A DNA stretch of 64,000 nt from Tribonema minus (taxonomy: Eukaryota; Sar; Xanthophyceae; Tribonematales; Tribonemataceae). The stretch spans positions 1-64,000 of the forward strand of contig JAFCMP010000446.1 of the NCBI GenBank assembly GCA_017506865.1, in the 5' to 3' direction. Numbering within the stretch: the first letter of the stretch is position 1; every line of letters starts with the position of its first letter. Made by a program: the position numbers and the translations under genes. The notes beneath the pieces are model-generated. The model searched no databases and was not told where the DNA came from. It worked only from the letters and a program-made list of their open reading frames with translations. This document shows positions 34,016 to 58,570 of this stretch, piece after piece.

Positions 34016-36593
34016 ATGCAAGGCAGCACAGCAGCTGACGGCGCCATCACCTCCAAGTTCGCAAAATGCACTCGCGCCGGCGGTTGTTTGAATGTGCGAG
34101 GATGCCTGTCCCTGCCCGCCATCATCATACTATGGGCGGGTATATGGCTGCTCGCAGACACTTGCATACCTGGCGGCAAAACGGACATCGCCAAGCAAGT
34201 CCTGCTGATAGTTGTAGGTCTTGCAGCCATGCTCAAAACGAAGGTATTTTTCACGTCAGCGTACATGGCGAGGCTGGACAAGGAGGGGTCTCTGAAGCAG
34301 CTGAGTCGCCTCTTGAAGGAAAGAAGGGGCCTCAAAAGGCTGGACAGACTCAAGTTCTACCTCAAGGTATGTGAGACCTGCCATGTGCTAGCTATGCTCG
34401 ACCAAGTTTGCCTGTGTTTCAAATTCTGTGATTATCACACTCTGAACAAAGGCTTGCAATGCTCTCATGTCTCGCCAACGTGTATGTGTGCAGTAAGGCA
34501 AATGCGCCACCAGCACAACGAAATAATGCAAGTGTGATGTACCAGTGTCAGCATAGCCGTGTCAGCATAGCCGCTATGCTGACACTAGCGTCATGTGTTT
34601 GCGGAGGGTGGCAAGGCCAGGCAAGCGCAGTTGACACATGTAACTCATGTAACATTTGCTGCTCCCCCCAATTGCCGCCTTGTGCCGTACACGCAGAGTG
34701 TGGCGGGTATGACAGGGACGATACTCTTTTGGAACGGCGTGTTCAACTTAACATTCGAGGGCGCACTTGCAGTGAAAAGGCCGCTGCTGACTCAGCTGGC
34801 TGCCATCGTAGCAGGCGGCGCAGTGGTGCTGTACGTTATGCACACAGAGGACGCTGCGGCCGTCAACCACGACGATGAGGCGTTCATCAAGGATGCTGTT
34901 CAAGGTATGCGTGTATGTGTTTAATGAGCTGTTCATTTCATGTGCAGCTATGCATATAATGACTGGCCTGGAGGGTTGATTGGTACTTTGTTCCAAAATG
35001 CGCGCTGCGGTAGCACCTCTACAAGTATGATGAATATGCTACATGTGCGCTTCACAAGCAGCAGCTTGTTCCACTTTAGGATGAGTGCTGCGCATGATGA
35101 GCGGCATAGGCGTGATACAAAGGTCGCTGACAAGTCTCGGATCATGCTGTGAGAACTCTTTCAAGCAGCCGCCACGGCCAGACAACCCATGTGTCCAGAG
35201 CTCTGTAGGCATGGCATGCGAAGGCGCTTCAAGGTTAGGGTAAGTATTAGATTTATCCTGCGCAGCACTTGCACCATGCTGCTCGGCTCTTACACCATGT
35301 GCACATGGCGGTCAAAATGTGCCTGACTTGCTCTTCAGTAACCGCGACCCTCGCCTGCCTTTCGCTGCGCGTCGGCAGGCAATGTAAGGGCGTTTGCGGA
35401 ACGACCACTGGTCATGCGCCTGGCCACCTTTATGAAGGCCTTTGCCTGCAATGCGGCGCAAGTGGTCATGTGGTGGGGAGTAGAGCTGCTGGCAGAGCAG
35501 TACATGTTCTTCCCGAAGCCCTGGGGGGCGGTGCTGCTGGTGTTGGTGGGGCTGGTGGTGCTGAAAGGCGTGGACAGACTGGATGTCAACATGGGGCTGG
35601 ATGATGATGATGTTGAGGTACGAGTACACACCTGAACTGCAACTTGTTGAAGTACATAGCTGGCACTAAACACACACGTGCAAACAGGCAGCAGCAATCA
35701 CATGTGGCTTATCTGAAACAAGTTATGTCGGCGGTTGCCTGCCACATGGCTTCGCTGGCGGGGAGAACGTGCTGTATGCACATTGTTCAGCATGCTTGTC
35801 CCTGAAATGGGATGCTGCTATTTTGTGTCGAGTGCCGCCTTACGCACAATGATGGGCCAGCGCATCTTCTGTGCACTTTGTTGCTATGTACACCCCCGCT
35901 GCACACACGATCTGATGCGCTTCGCAGCACATCAACGGAACACTTTGAACACAACTATTTTGCATGGTCATCATCCTTCATGTGTGCGTGCAGGAGGATG
36001 CTGATGCTCCCGCCGGGGGTATGGGTATGGCACAGGGCAGTACCTACCTGTCCCCCCGCCCGCCCCGCACCCCCTGGTGCCAGACCTTCCTCAACGGCTG
36101 CGAGCTCATTGCCGTAGTGTGGCTTTGGACGGGTTGCGAGTGGTTCATCTGGGACAATTACGTCTTTCAGCACACGGTGCTGCGCGACGCGCTTTACACC
36201 CTCACGGGGTTCGTCGTGCTGCTCCTGACGGGGACGTTCATCGCACTTGCAGGCGTCGTCTCCCCTATGGCCATGTATGGCAAAGTTCACAGGCAGCTGC
36301 AGGCGCACGAGGTGGTGCCACTGCTGCTGGCAACGACGCCGACACTGGCGACCCAGGGGGGGGCAGTGGGGTTCTGGTCCCCAGCGCTCAGCGACGCATG
36401 TGAGCTTGCTGAATTGGTGCCACAACAGTCGTGCGCAGTGTCCACGAAGCCTGCGCCGCTTGAGATTCAGCAGCATGAGGCAGGTGCGGAGAGCGCACTG
36501 CCGCCGCGGCTCGTGCAGCTGCAGTCGGCGGAGGTTGCGCACACTGCGGCCAGGACTGTAGGGGCTCACTTTGGGCGACATTCTTCTATATGA
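34016..36593 (+). CDS. Membrane protein of four ~89-residue repeats, one repeat per exon (family not recognised)
   Basis: Exons 34016-34366, 34697-34904, 35379-35617 and 35994-36593 give 465 residues with consistent phase. Each exon encodes one repeat. A first hydrophobic helix carries Trp-X-Gly at residues 40-42, 129-131, 218-220 and 311-313. A polar hairpin follows, then a second hydrophobic helix with a central Gly (VVGLAAML, VAGGAVVL, LVGLVVLKG, LTGFVVLLL). The spacing between Trp-X-Gly motifs is 89, 89 and 93 residues. Eight membrane helices are predicted from composition. Loops between repeats are charged: Lys/Arg-rich after repeat 1, acidic after repeats 2 and 3. A ~100-residue soluble tail ends the protein. 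There is no signal peptide beyond the first helix. I know no family with this design. A channel, scaffold or membrane-shaping role would be a guess. Confidence 0.75.
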
Positions 36594-36710
36594 TCGTTGT
36601 TGTTTGCTTTCTGTGTTGAGGATCACATGTTGAAATGAATCACTTTTTCGGACAATGCATGTACAAAACTAGCGTCCCAAGCTCGTTAACGCCGAAAGGC
36701 GTGGCAGCGA

Positions 36711-37676
36711 ATGCGGCTGGTTTGGTGGGTGGGCTGGGCTGCAGGGCTTGCAGGAGCTAGCACCAGCGGCCCTCAGGTGATGCCAGCGTGCGTAGCCCCT
36801 TCGAGAGAACTTCAAACGTGTGGTGGTGTCTCGGAAGCGCTGGCTGGCGTGCGGAGGAGGGACAGGCAGCGGCTTGGCGTGCTTGGAGAGCAAGCGGAGT
36901 CGGCTGCACACCACGGCACCAACCACAAGTTACTCGCAGCGGTAAATGGCAATATCTTGTCAGGCTTGCAGCCTGCGGTGAGCCGTGACCTCGCTCATCA
37001 AGGAGGCGATGCTTTACTTAGTTATATAGCCTTTCTCTCTAGCGTCAGCGCCTGGCGCCCAGTGACTCCCTCTGCTTATCTCTATGATATCGGGGTTCAC
37101 GTAGATAGCCACAATCTCCAGTTCAGGGCCCATCATGGTGACCTTGGCCTGCATGAAAACTTTGAGATGGAGTCTGCGTGGAGCTGGGTGGCCCTTAGAA
37201 GGGTCTGTCTGTGGGGGGAGAGTCTTGCAGCTTTGTTTGGTATCCCTGCTAGTGTGTGGGGGACAGTCGCTTGCGGATGCTTTGTTGGGGGTGATATGGG
37301 AGGCCCGGTGAACCACCGTCCCGCTCATCAAGGAGGCGATGCTTTGCTTAGTTATATAGCCTTTCTTTCTAGCGTCAGCGCCTGGCGCCCAGTGACTCCC
37401 TCTGCTTATCTTTATGATATCGGGGTTCACGTAGATAGCCACAATCTCCAGTTCAGGGCCCATTATGGTGACCTTGGCCTGCATGAAAACTTTGAGATGG
37501 AGTCTGCGTGGAGCTGGGTGGCCCTAAGACGGGTCTGTCTGTGGGGGGAGAGTCTTGTAGCTTTGTTTGGTATCCCTGCTAGTATGTGGGGGACAGTCGC
37601 TTGCGGGTGCTTTGTTGGGGGTGATGTGGGGGGCGGGGTGTGGCGTGCAAGCTTTGCATGCTACATCCAAGAGTGA
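36711..37676 (+). CDS. ORF of unknown function with a 330-bp in-frame tandem duplication
   Basis: A 321-codon open frame contains two copies of a 110-residue unit (HQGGDALLSYIAFLSSVSAW to VACGCFVGGD). No intron is evident and no domain is recognised. The ~13 differences between the copies were compared in this frame. Six are third-position changes and one more is a synonymous first-position Arg change. The minus-strand frame, also largely open, is broken by a stop in one copy only. This slightly favours plus-strand coding. The N-terminal ~95 residues are unique. It could equally be a noncoding duplicated block or a decayed mobile element, so confidence is low. Confidence 0.35.
   Translation: MRLVWWVGWAAGLAGASTSGPQVMPACVAPSRELQTCGGVSEALAGVRRRDRQRLGVLGEQAESAAHHGTNHKLLAAVNGNILSGLQPAVSRDLAHQGGDALLSYIAFLSSVSAWRPVTPSAYLYDIGVHVDSHNLQFRAHHGDLGLHENFEMESAWSWVALRRVCLWGESLAALFGIPASVWGTVACGCFVGGDMGGPVNHRPAHQGGDALLSYIAFLSSVSAWRPVTPSAYLYDIGVHVDSHNLQFRAHYGDLGLHENFEMESAWSWVALRRVCLWGESLVALFGIPASMWGTVACGCFVGGDVGGGVWRASFACYIQE
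36992..37640 (+). repeat. 330-bp direct tandem repeat, two copies, about 96% identical
   Basis: Copies begin at CGCTCATCAAGGAGGCGATG (36992 and 37322) and continue without gaps for about 320 bp. The period is exactly 330 bp, a multiple of three. Differences are all substitutions and cluster towards the right end. The block has no terminal inverted repeats that I could see. Confidence 0.92.
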
Positions 37677-38250
37677 GAACAAGGCGACACACCTACAACA
37701 TGGCATTTCCACAGCCACAAGTGGAATATAATAAAAGTACATGGGCTCTGCCAGCTTCCTTGGTCTGCTGTAATGGCGCCATTCGGTGCTCATAGTGTCC
37801 TTCAAAGTCTTGCTTGTTATGCCTGTCTTTGCCACACCATCAGAAATATCGGTGCTTGCTTTAATGCCCGCGATGCCAAGTCTGACCAAATGCAATGGAT
37901 CTGGCTTGAGTGAGCGTAGGGTTAGCGAAGACACGTGATCCGCCCGCTCAGTGTTTTTTTAGTTACCTATGCACTGCACTGTGGCTTTCAGACAAGTTGG
38001 TGAGATACTTCTGCACTTGCTCTCAAAAGTAACATGCTCATGAGTTATGACGACATACATATATTGCATCTGCCAGCAGAGCACAGAACAGGTAGTACAC
38101 AACTTTAAAGCAATAACCTCAAGTGAGGAGCGTCACAGCTGCAAGCATGGTATCAATCACATGGCTGGGACAGCATCAAGCTGAATGCAAGAACAATGTG
38201 ATGATGTTCCTGCTTTGAAGTTTGGTAGACATGATGTGTTTGTATTATGC
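37677..38250. other. Intergenic, 3' flank of RCL1
   Basis: It contains an isolated telomere-like GTAGGGTTAGCG at about 37917. No convincing coding sequence was seen. A minus-strand frame that continues the 330-bp block ends in Ser/Pro/His-rich sequence without family resemblance. Confidence 0.35.
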
Positions 38251-41200
38251 TCACGTCGCGCTGCGTGACAGGTTCTTGTAGCCCGTACCAAGGCAGGACA
38301 GCATGACACTTGATGTCTCAAGATCCGGCTTGATCTTGAAGACGGTGCCAAAGAAGTCCCGCAGGTGACGCAGGTACTGCACACTGTAGGCCGTCAACTG
38401 CAAGGGGAGCGAGAGGAAACAGTGCGGCACAACACATTGGGGGCATGGATCAGTGAAATGTGAAGCGTAATGACCAAATTATGCGGGGCTATGTAGATAA
38501 CCTCCTGAGATTGGGGTTATAGAAATCCTCAATGAGATCGAGGTTAGATTAGGGTTAGGCTGCTACGCTGCTGGATGACAGGATGTAAAATCCATTTCAA
38601 AGCTACAAAATACAGATGTGACTCGCAGCTTCAAGACGCTCGCGGGCAGCCTGTCACAATTTACTTGGTCAACCAAAAACGCCTGCAGCTGGTCAACGCG
38701 TGTGTCCTCTGTCTGCTCGCTACCGCAATGTGTTGTGGGTGCACTATGTCGCTATTGGCTCAGTTTGAGCTACTGATTGTGGTCAATGTGAAGCCATTGG
38801 TTGCAAATGGTGCAATTGCATTAGCCCCCATGTCGACTGATGCAATGCATGGAAGGACAGGGTGAGAGAACACGCTATATCTGGAACCTCCATGTCGCCG
38901 CATGGATGGTTCAAAACCCGCGTCATCACCTTCTACACGACGCGCATTCATGAGCGCTGTCACTAGCTGCTGAACCTCTGTGTTGGGCTGCCGGCTGGAG
39001 CTGGCCTACCGAACACGTGAGACCGTTCCAATACTGAACACCCATGCCTCGAACGCTAAAAGCTTGCACACAGAAGTCTTTTGACTGGTGGATACGGTGG
39101 TACTGTTTGACTCGTGGCCAATTGCTGCAGCAGCGGCGACCACGGTTATTGGTGGAAGGCACTTGCGGCTAACCAGCCCTTGTCACCTAGAGCTCTACGA
39201 TCTTTTGATTCGTTTTCATATGTGTGTGACCTGTGTCTCTTGCAAGACTGTCACTTCCCTGTGGCATTAACGTTGCTTCAATGGCTCATGCTCTTGGTGC
39301 TCGTATCAGCCATATGGCATTTGCAGACCTACAGTAACTGTTCCTAACGTCCTTGTGTAGCCGTGACCCAAGGCAACAAAACAACCGGGCTGCTGGTGGT
39401 TGCAAAGATCAAGACATGTCTTTGTGTATGTTGATGTCAACGTCACCAGCTCTTGCCAGTGTTTGCATGCTGTCAGGGCTGACCCTAATCCCAACCTTAA
39501 TTCTAGCCCTAACCCCTGGCCTCACCTTCCCAACTCGTAACCGGCTAACGTCCTCTGGGCACAGGACCATGAGTAGCATGGCCAAGCTTTGATGTGTCGA
39601 GTCTACACAGCCGCCATTGCTGCAGAGATAGAGAGGGGTACGACAAAGACCAGGTGATGGATCAATAATCACCAGCATGCCGATATGAGTACTGCACATG
39701 CACCATCAAGTATCGAGCGCAATTTGAAACACCAGTTGTCATATGACGAAGTTGACCGATGTGTGGGGGCACATATCAGTACTTGAAGTATATCAGCAAC
39801 CTTGCATGCACCGGCCCGCTCAGTCTCATCCTATGGCGCCCGCATTGGCATTAGCATGCAGCAGTAAACGCACCAACATCACACCCTGTGACATAGAATC
39901 GCTGCGCAAGACAGTACACCTGTGGATACCGCAACACCCTTAACCCACAGGCGGATGTACAAACTTAGGGTTAGCCTACCCAATGGATTATGCTTGACAT
40001 TACAGTATAGCTTTACAGTACAGCATAGTACAGTACAGTACAGTACCTACAGGCAGTAATACCCAAACAGTCAAATACACAGAGGAGCTTGTTTGTTTTC
40101 CTTCAGCAAAGCACGCTTGCGCTTTGAGTAGCAACAGCAGTCCAAAGTGACTTTTCCTGTTGAGGTAGCCAGTAATGCAGCAGTCTAGTCCTGAATAACA
40201 CGCTGATCAGTAGCCTAGTGTTGAGTCAATATTGGGGCCAGGCGCCAAGTAAGTGTGAGAACCCCTGGCAAATGCGGGCACAGCACACACAGCGGCTTTT
40301 GTGCCGCACGACTGATGTTGTCCTGATACTGCCATGATGCACAGATTATAATCATTGTTAGAAGTATAGTACCTGATCTCATCCAGCAGCAGCTCACCAG
40401 CGGTCACGCCGAGGTCTTCTGGCAGCATACCCTGTCACAGCAGAATAAATGTGGAGATGAGACTGGTGGAGACACAACAGATTCATCAACTCACACACTA
40501 TAAGTGTATGTACACTTGCTGCATCAAATAGATTGACGGGTTCGCCAGTGGCCACCAAGTCTTGAAGAAATCTGGTGCATTGCCAAAGTGAATGGATTGA
40601 GCTTACAGCCACGCGGACACGTGTCAGCATGAATCACAGCAGCAAAGTGTAATGTTGAGATGAGACTGCTGTAGACTCATCCACTTGTACACCTCATGCG
40701 CACACCATATGAGTTGGATGACTTGACTGGAGTCAACCAATGACAGGCTCGGCGCATGGTCCATAAGCGCTCTTCTGCCTCTCTCTGTACCTTAACCTCA
40801 GAACCACAATGATGCATCTCAGATTTACATGGCAAATCAGCACATGACGAGAGTCGAGTGTACACGATGACTACACATCAACATGTCGTGAGCACTGCAT
40901 AGACCTGTTTTGGCCAGATTAGGTGAGATTATATACCCAGCACTTCTGGGTCACAGACATGTTGTTAGAGCTTCGTGATCCACAAGAGTACCACATGTGT
41001 CACTGTATGAGTGTGTCTACCACCAAATTTGCAACAACATGATCAGCACAATGCACAGGCTGATGGCCATGATGTGCCCTGCGCTGGAGCAAGTTGAATA
41101 TGGGTGGAACTATACGTCTCCATAGAGTACAGTAGGTGCCACATTGAAAAATTAACATACTTGACTACAAATGGTTGTGCTGCTTCAAAAAACCTGCTAT

Positions 41201-43331
41201 GATGACAAATGACAATTTGAGTTGTCACAACAACCATCCAGATCTCGAAAGATGTGCCCGATCACCAGGATTCATCATAGAGCGCCATCTGGTATACTAC
41301 ATTATCACACAACAGAGCGCTACTCCACGCAGCCATATCAACTTGTGGCACGCACAAAGAGAGTGAACAAACCATGGTCGCAGTTCCGGCTTCACCTGCT
41401 CTGCAGCCGTTTCCGCCATGAGCAGCACGCCCGTCGTGGACTCCGCCACCAGACTACACGCGAACCCCGGTGACAGCCCCCCATTGGCGCCAGCCGAGTG
41501 ATCCGTGTGCACCCATACATCCGGGAGCAGCCTGTTGAGCACGCCTTTGGCGGACTCTGCCACTCTGTTTGCAAGCTGCGGAGAGACCTTGGCGCACGCC
41601 GCGTTGCCGCGCACGCGCTTTATCAGGCCCGCGTCCGTCATGTCCACGGGCGTGAGCTGTCGGACGATGGGGCAGGTGAACTCCACGGAGCCGCCGCCAA
41701 GCGGGGGGAACCCGCGGCATTTGACCTGCTCTCAAGGCACAACGGCACGTGCAGATGGTGGCTTATGTAGCGCCCTTGATAACAGTAAGATGGCGAAGCG
41801 TGGCGGACAGAAGCCACGGCACTTCACTGCTCGAGGCACAACAGCACGTGTAGAGGTTGGCTGAATGTAGCGCTTTTGATGGCAATGTCATGGAGAGTCG
41901 TGGAGCGCCTTCAACGGCCATCAGGTGCTCCTGCGCTGCGTCAGCTGGTCCGGCGTGTGCAGTTTTGTTTTCCATCAGCTGAGACACTTGCCCGAAACGC
42001 ACGTTCACTTAGCAGTGATGCAGACACCACAACGTTGCATCAGCCTGCACTCAGCAGCGGTACACTTGAAGTTGTTGTGGCAAAGAACTTGAAGATAGTG
42101 GTGTCACGTGGCCGGCCATGCTGCTATGTGCTGCCTGTCATGCTGCAATCCTGCTGCATAAACTGCTGCAAAGCATGCATATGTGTTTGTCTGAGGCATG
42201 CATGCTGATGATGTGCTGCGCCAAAAGCTCAAAGTGCCAGCGGGAGGGATGTCAGTGGCATGCTCAGCAAAATGTATGCCGGCTGCATGGCCCCACTGGC
42301 ATGTACGTCTGACTCGCTATGTACGAATATAGATATACGTGAATTTATGCGCAAAAGCACCCGTATAGAAGTATACAAATGAGGATGTCCGCCTAGGCTA
42401 TATTTCGACCAGCATACGGTTTGTTGCAGTGAAAACCACGAAAGGCTGCTTGTGAGGCGCATGTGAGGCGCAGGTGCACCAGTTTGTGCTGCAAGTCAAT
42501 CAGCAGCACACGCGCAATCTGCGTGTTGACTTCACGACACGACGGCACTAATCGTACTTTACATCACCACTGAATTACGCAATCACGCAATCACCTTCAA
42601 GTCCAAGCCGCCCTCGTCCGCCACGCCAAACCGCTTCAGCAGCGGCAGAGTCACTGCCCGCATGGCATCCACTGACAGATCCGAGTTGTCATTGGTGATG
42701 CCGTTCAACGTCAGGTGCAACGGCCTCTTGCTGAACAGCGCAAGCGGCAGGACGCCTTCAATGAACCAGCCTATGCACCGCGATGTGCCGCAATCGTGCT
42801 CCTGCCTGCCGCTCGTTACGAATCCGGGTTTTAGGAAGAGGGACGTGCCTGTCTCGTTGATTTCGATCTGATGAACATGCAAGGGGTGAAGTGTGAGTGA
42901 GCAATACCATCATGTAGACATGTGCTACGTCCCACGTATTTCCGCCGCGCGCAAACTTTGTAGAATAACGCATTTTATAAAATGCTCCAGCATCAAACCA
43001 TTAGCAGATGCACCAAGAGAGTGTATGCTTTTCTAGCCACAATGTTCCAGTCCCCACTTGCCTTAGTGCCGTTAGTGAGCTTGTCGATGAGCCGCAAGAA
43101 GGACGCCTCGTAGTCGACGAGTCCTATTTCAATGTTGTCATTCAGGCTGCCTGCTTCCAGTGGAGATGGCCTTATGCTGTCTATGCGTATGGGCTTGCCG
43201 CTAAGGATTGCACACACCACTCGTTGCCGAAAGTGAGTGCAGCCCTTGAACCGCAGTACATTGCTGTCCTTGCTGGTGCTACGGTCACTTTTCTTCGCCA
43301 CCAGAGGCCGCTTTCCCTTCTTTGTCTCCAT
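38251..43331 (-). CDS. RCL1: RNA 3'-terminal phosphate cyclase-like protein RCL1 (6 exons)
   Basis: Exons 43331-43062, 42867-42595, 41725-41396, 40431-40373, 39619-39526 and 38397-38251 sum to 390 residues in consistent phase (human RCL1 has 373). The order of conserved segments matches RCL1 throughout: LRFKGCTHFRQRVVCAILSG, YEASFLRLIDKLTNGT, IEINETGTSLFLKPG, GITNDNSDLSVDAMRAVTLP, IVRQLTPVDMTDAGLIKRVRG, LPDVWVHTDHSAGANGG, MLPEDLGVTAGELLLDEI, GGCVDSTHQSLAMLLMV and YLRHLRDFFGTVFKIKP. RCL1 is a nucleolar protein of the small-subunit processome that acts with BMS1 in 18S rRNA maturation. It is distinguished here from the RtcA cyclase by these RCL1-type segments. A basic N-terminal extension (KKGKRPLVAKKSDR) is consistent with nucleolar targeting. 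Intron 1 has a GC donor (AAG/GCAAGT). Introns hold telomere-like tracts and a dispersed repeat. Confidence 0.95.
38514..38562. repeat. Degenerate telomere-like tract in an RCL1 intron
   Basis: The run contains GGGGTTATAG, GAGGTTAGATTAGGGTTAGG and flanking remnants. It lies in intron 5 (38398-39525). The orientation is G-rich on the plus strand, opposite to the left telomere. Confidence 0.6.
39048..39217 (+). repeat. Dispersed ~170-bp element, copy 1 (RCL1 intron)
   Basis: The block runs from CTCGAACGCTAAAA through TTTGACTCGTGGCCAAT, GGTGGAAGGCACTTGCGGCT and GAGCTCTACGATCTTTTGAT. It recurs inverted at 45838-46028. It sits wholly within an intron, carries no ORF, and resembles a short nonautonomous element. 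Terminal inverted repeats and target duplications are not obvious. Confidence 0.75.
39481..39522. repeat. Telomere-like tract next to an RCL1 splice donor
   Basis: Degenerate CCCTAATCCCAACCTTAATT and TAGCCCTAACCCCTGG lie immediately beside the donor of RCL1 exon 5 (exon end 39526). On the coding strand it forms the first ~40 bases of intron 5. Confidence 0.65.
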
Positions 43332-44142
43332 GGCCAGACCTTGTGGCCTCGACTGCTGCTACACAGGATTCCCTGGGCTGCCTTGCAAGCTGTGCTGGTT
43401 CAATGAGATTACCACACAGCACCTACATCAAGTAGCAGTGACTCTCCTCTGCCAATGGGGGTTAGGATGTCTGATGTTGCCAGCAACATCATGAGGCGTG
43501 TTGAAGGCTGTTGTCAGGAGAAGATGTTGCTCAAATATTGCATGGCTATGCACCATGGAAAGTGATCAAGTCCGCCAGTGAAAAAAGCAATGCGATCCTG
43601 ATGGCTCTATACGCATGTGTATATTCAGCGCCATGTGCCCTTGCCTTCGACGCGCCATTGGCTTTGGCTGCGCTACAACTTTGCATGGACTGGCATCACC
43701 ATTTCATGCAAATTGTCATGCAAAAATGACCTGAACGCGCCACATGTACACAAGTGAAATGCAGCAATGCGGCAACACAGGAAGCCGAGGAATGGCTGGG
43801 TCACAATGACAGTGTGTGTTGGAGAATGACAGTGTGTGTTGGAGCCAACAGGCTAGCTGTATTTTGTGTGCTCCCCCCAAAACATTGCAAGCGCGGTGGC
43901 GGCTCAACCCGGAAGTTTGCGCAACTTCAACTGCAACACACCCCCACCCACATGCTTGCAGTATGTCGCCACAACACTGGGTCAGCGCCGCATGATCCAA
44001 CAACACCGTCGACGCGAACCATGGCCACTGCACCATAGCCAACACAGTGCAGCATATGAGCCGAGACTTGGCGCACCACACCACCACATGCAGGTGAGCC
44101 GACAGAAGCAAAAGAGCGCATACGTGTGTGTGTGCCCAGTGC
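43332..44142. other. Intergenic between ProRS 3' end and RCL1 start, with a 20-bp tandem repeat
   Basis: Both neighbours are on the minus strand. This 811-bp gap should hold the RCL1 promoter and the ProRS 3' UTR. AATGACAGTGTGTGTTGGAG occurs twice in tandem at about 43804-43843. No gene is supported. Confidence 0.5.
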
Positions 44143-58435
<14,293 letters not shown>

Positions 58436-58570
58436 CGCGCTCCTTGCCTTGAGACAAAGCGATCTTTGGTTCCTAAAGCCCCTAATTAGCTAAGGGGCAA
58501 CCTCAAACTACAACTGTGACATTTTTGACAATTTTTGACGGTGGGTGATTCATCAGACTGTCATTGGAGA
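58436..58570. promoter_or_regulatory. Shared divergent promoter region, ProRS fusion / DUF3493 protein
   Basis: Only 135 bp separate the two opposed ATG codons. The middle is AT-richer and has a short direct repeat (GACATTTTTGACAATTTTTG). No TATA element is assigned. Bidirectional promoter function is inferred from the spacing. Confidence 0.4.

Noticed and set aside
37014-37484. Minus-strand ORF through the 330-bp repeat (EIVAIYVNPDII) that might be a LINE endonuclease fragment
   Set aside because: Its stop is present in one copy and absent in the other. No catalytic motifs are visible, and most differences between the copies would change its amino acids.
40010-40060. GTACAGTACAGTACAGTACC run as a possible regulatory array
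   Set aside because: A simple short tandem repeat (AGTAC) in an RCL1 intron with no other support.
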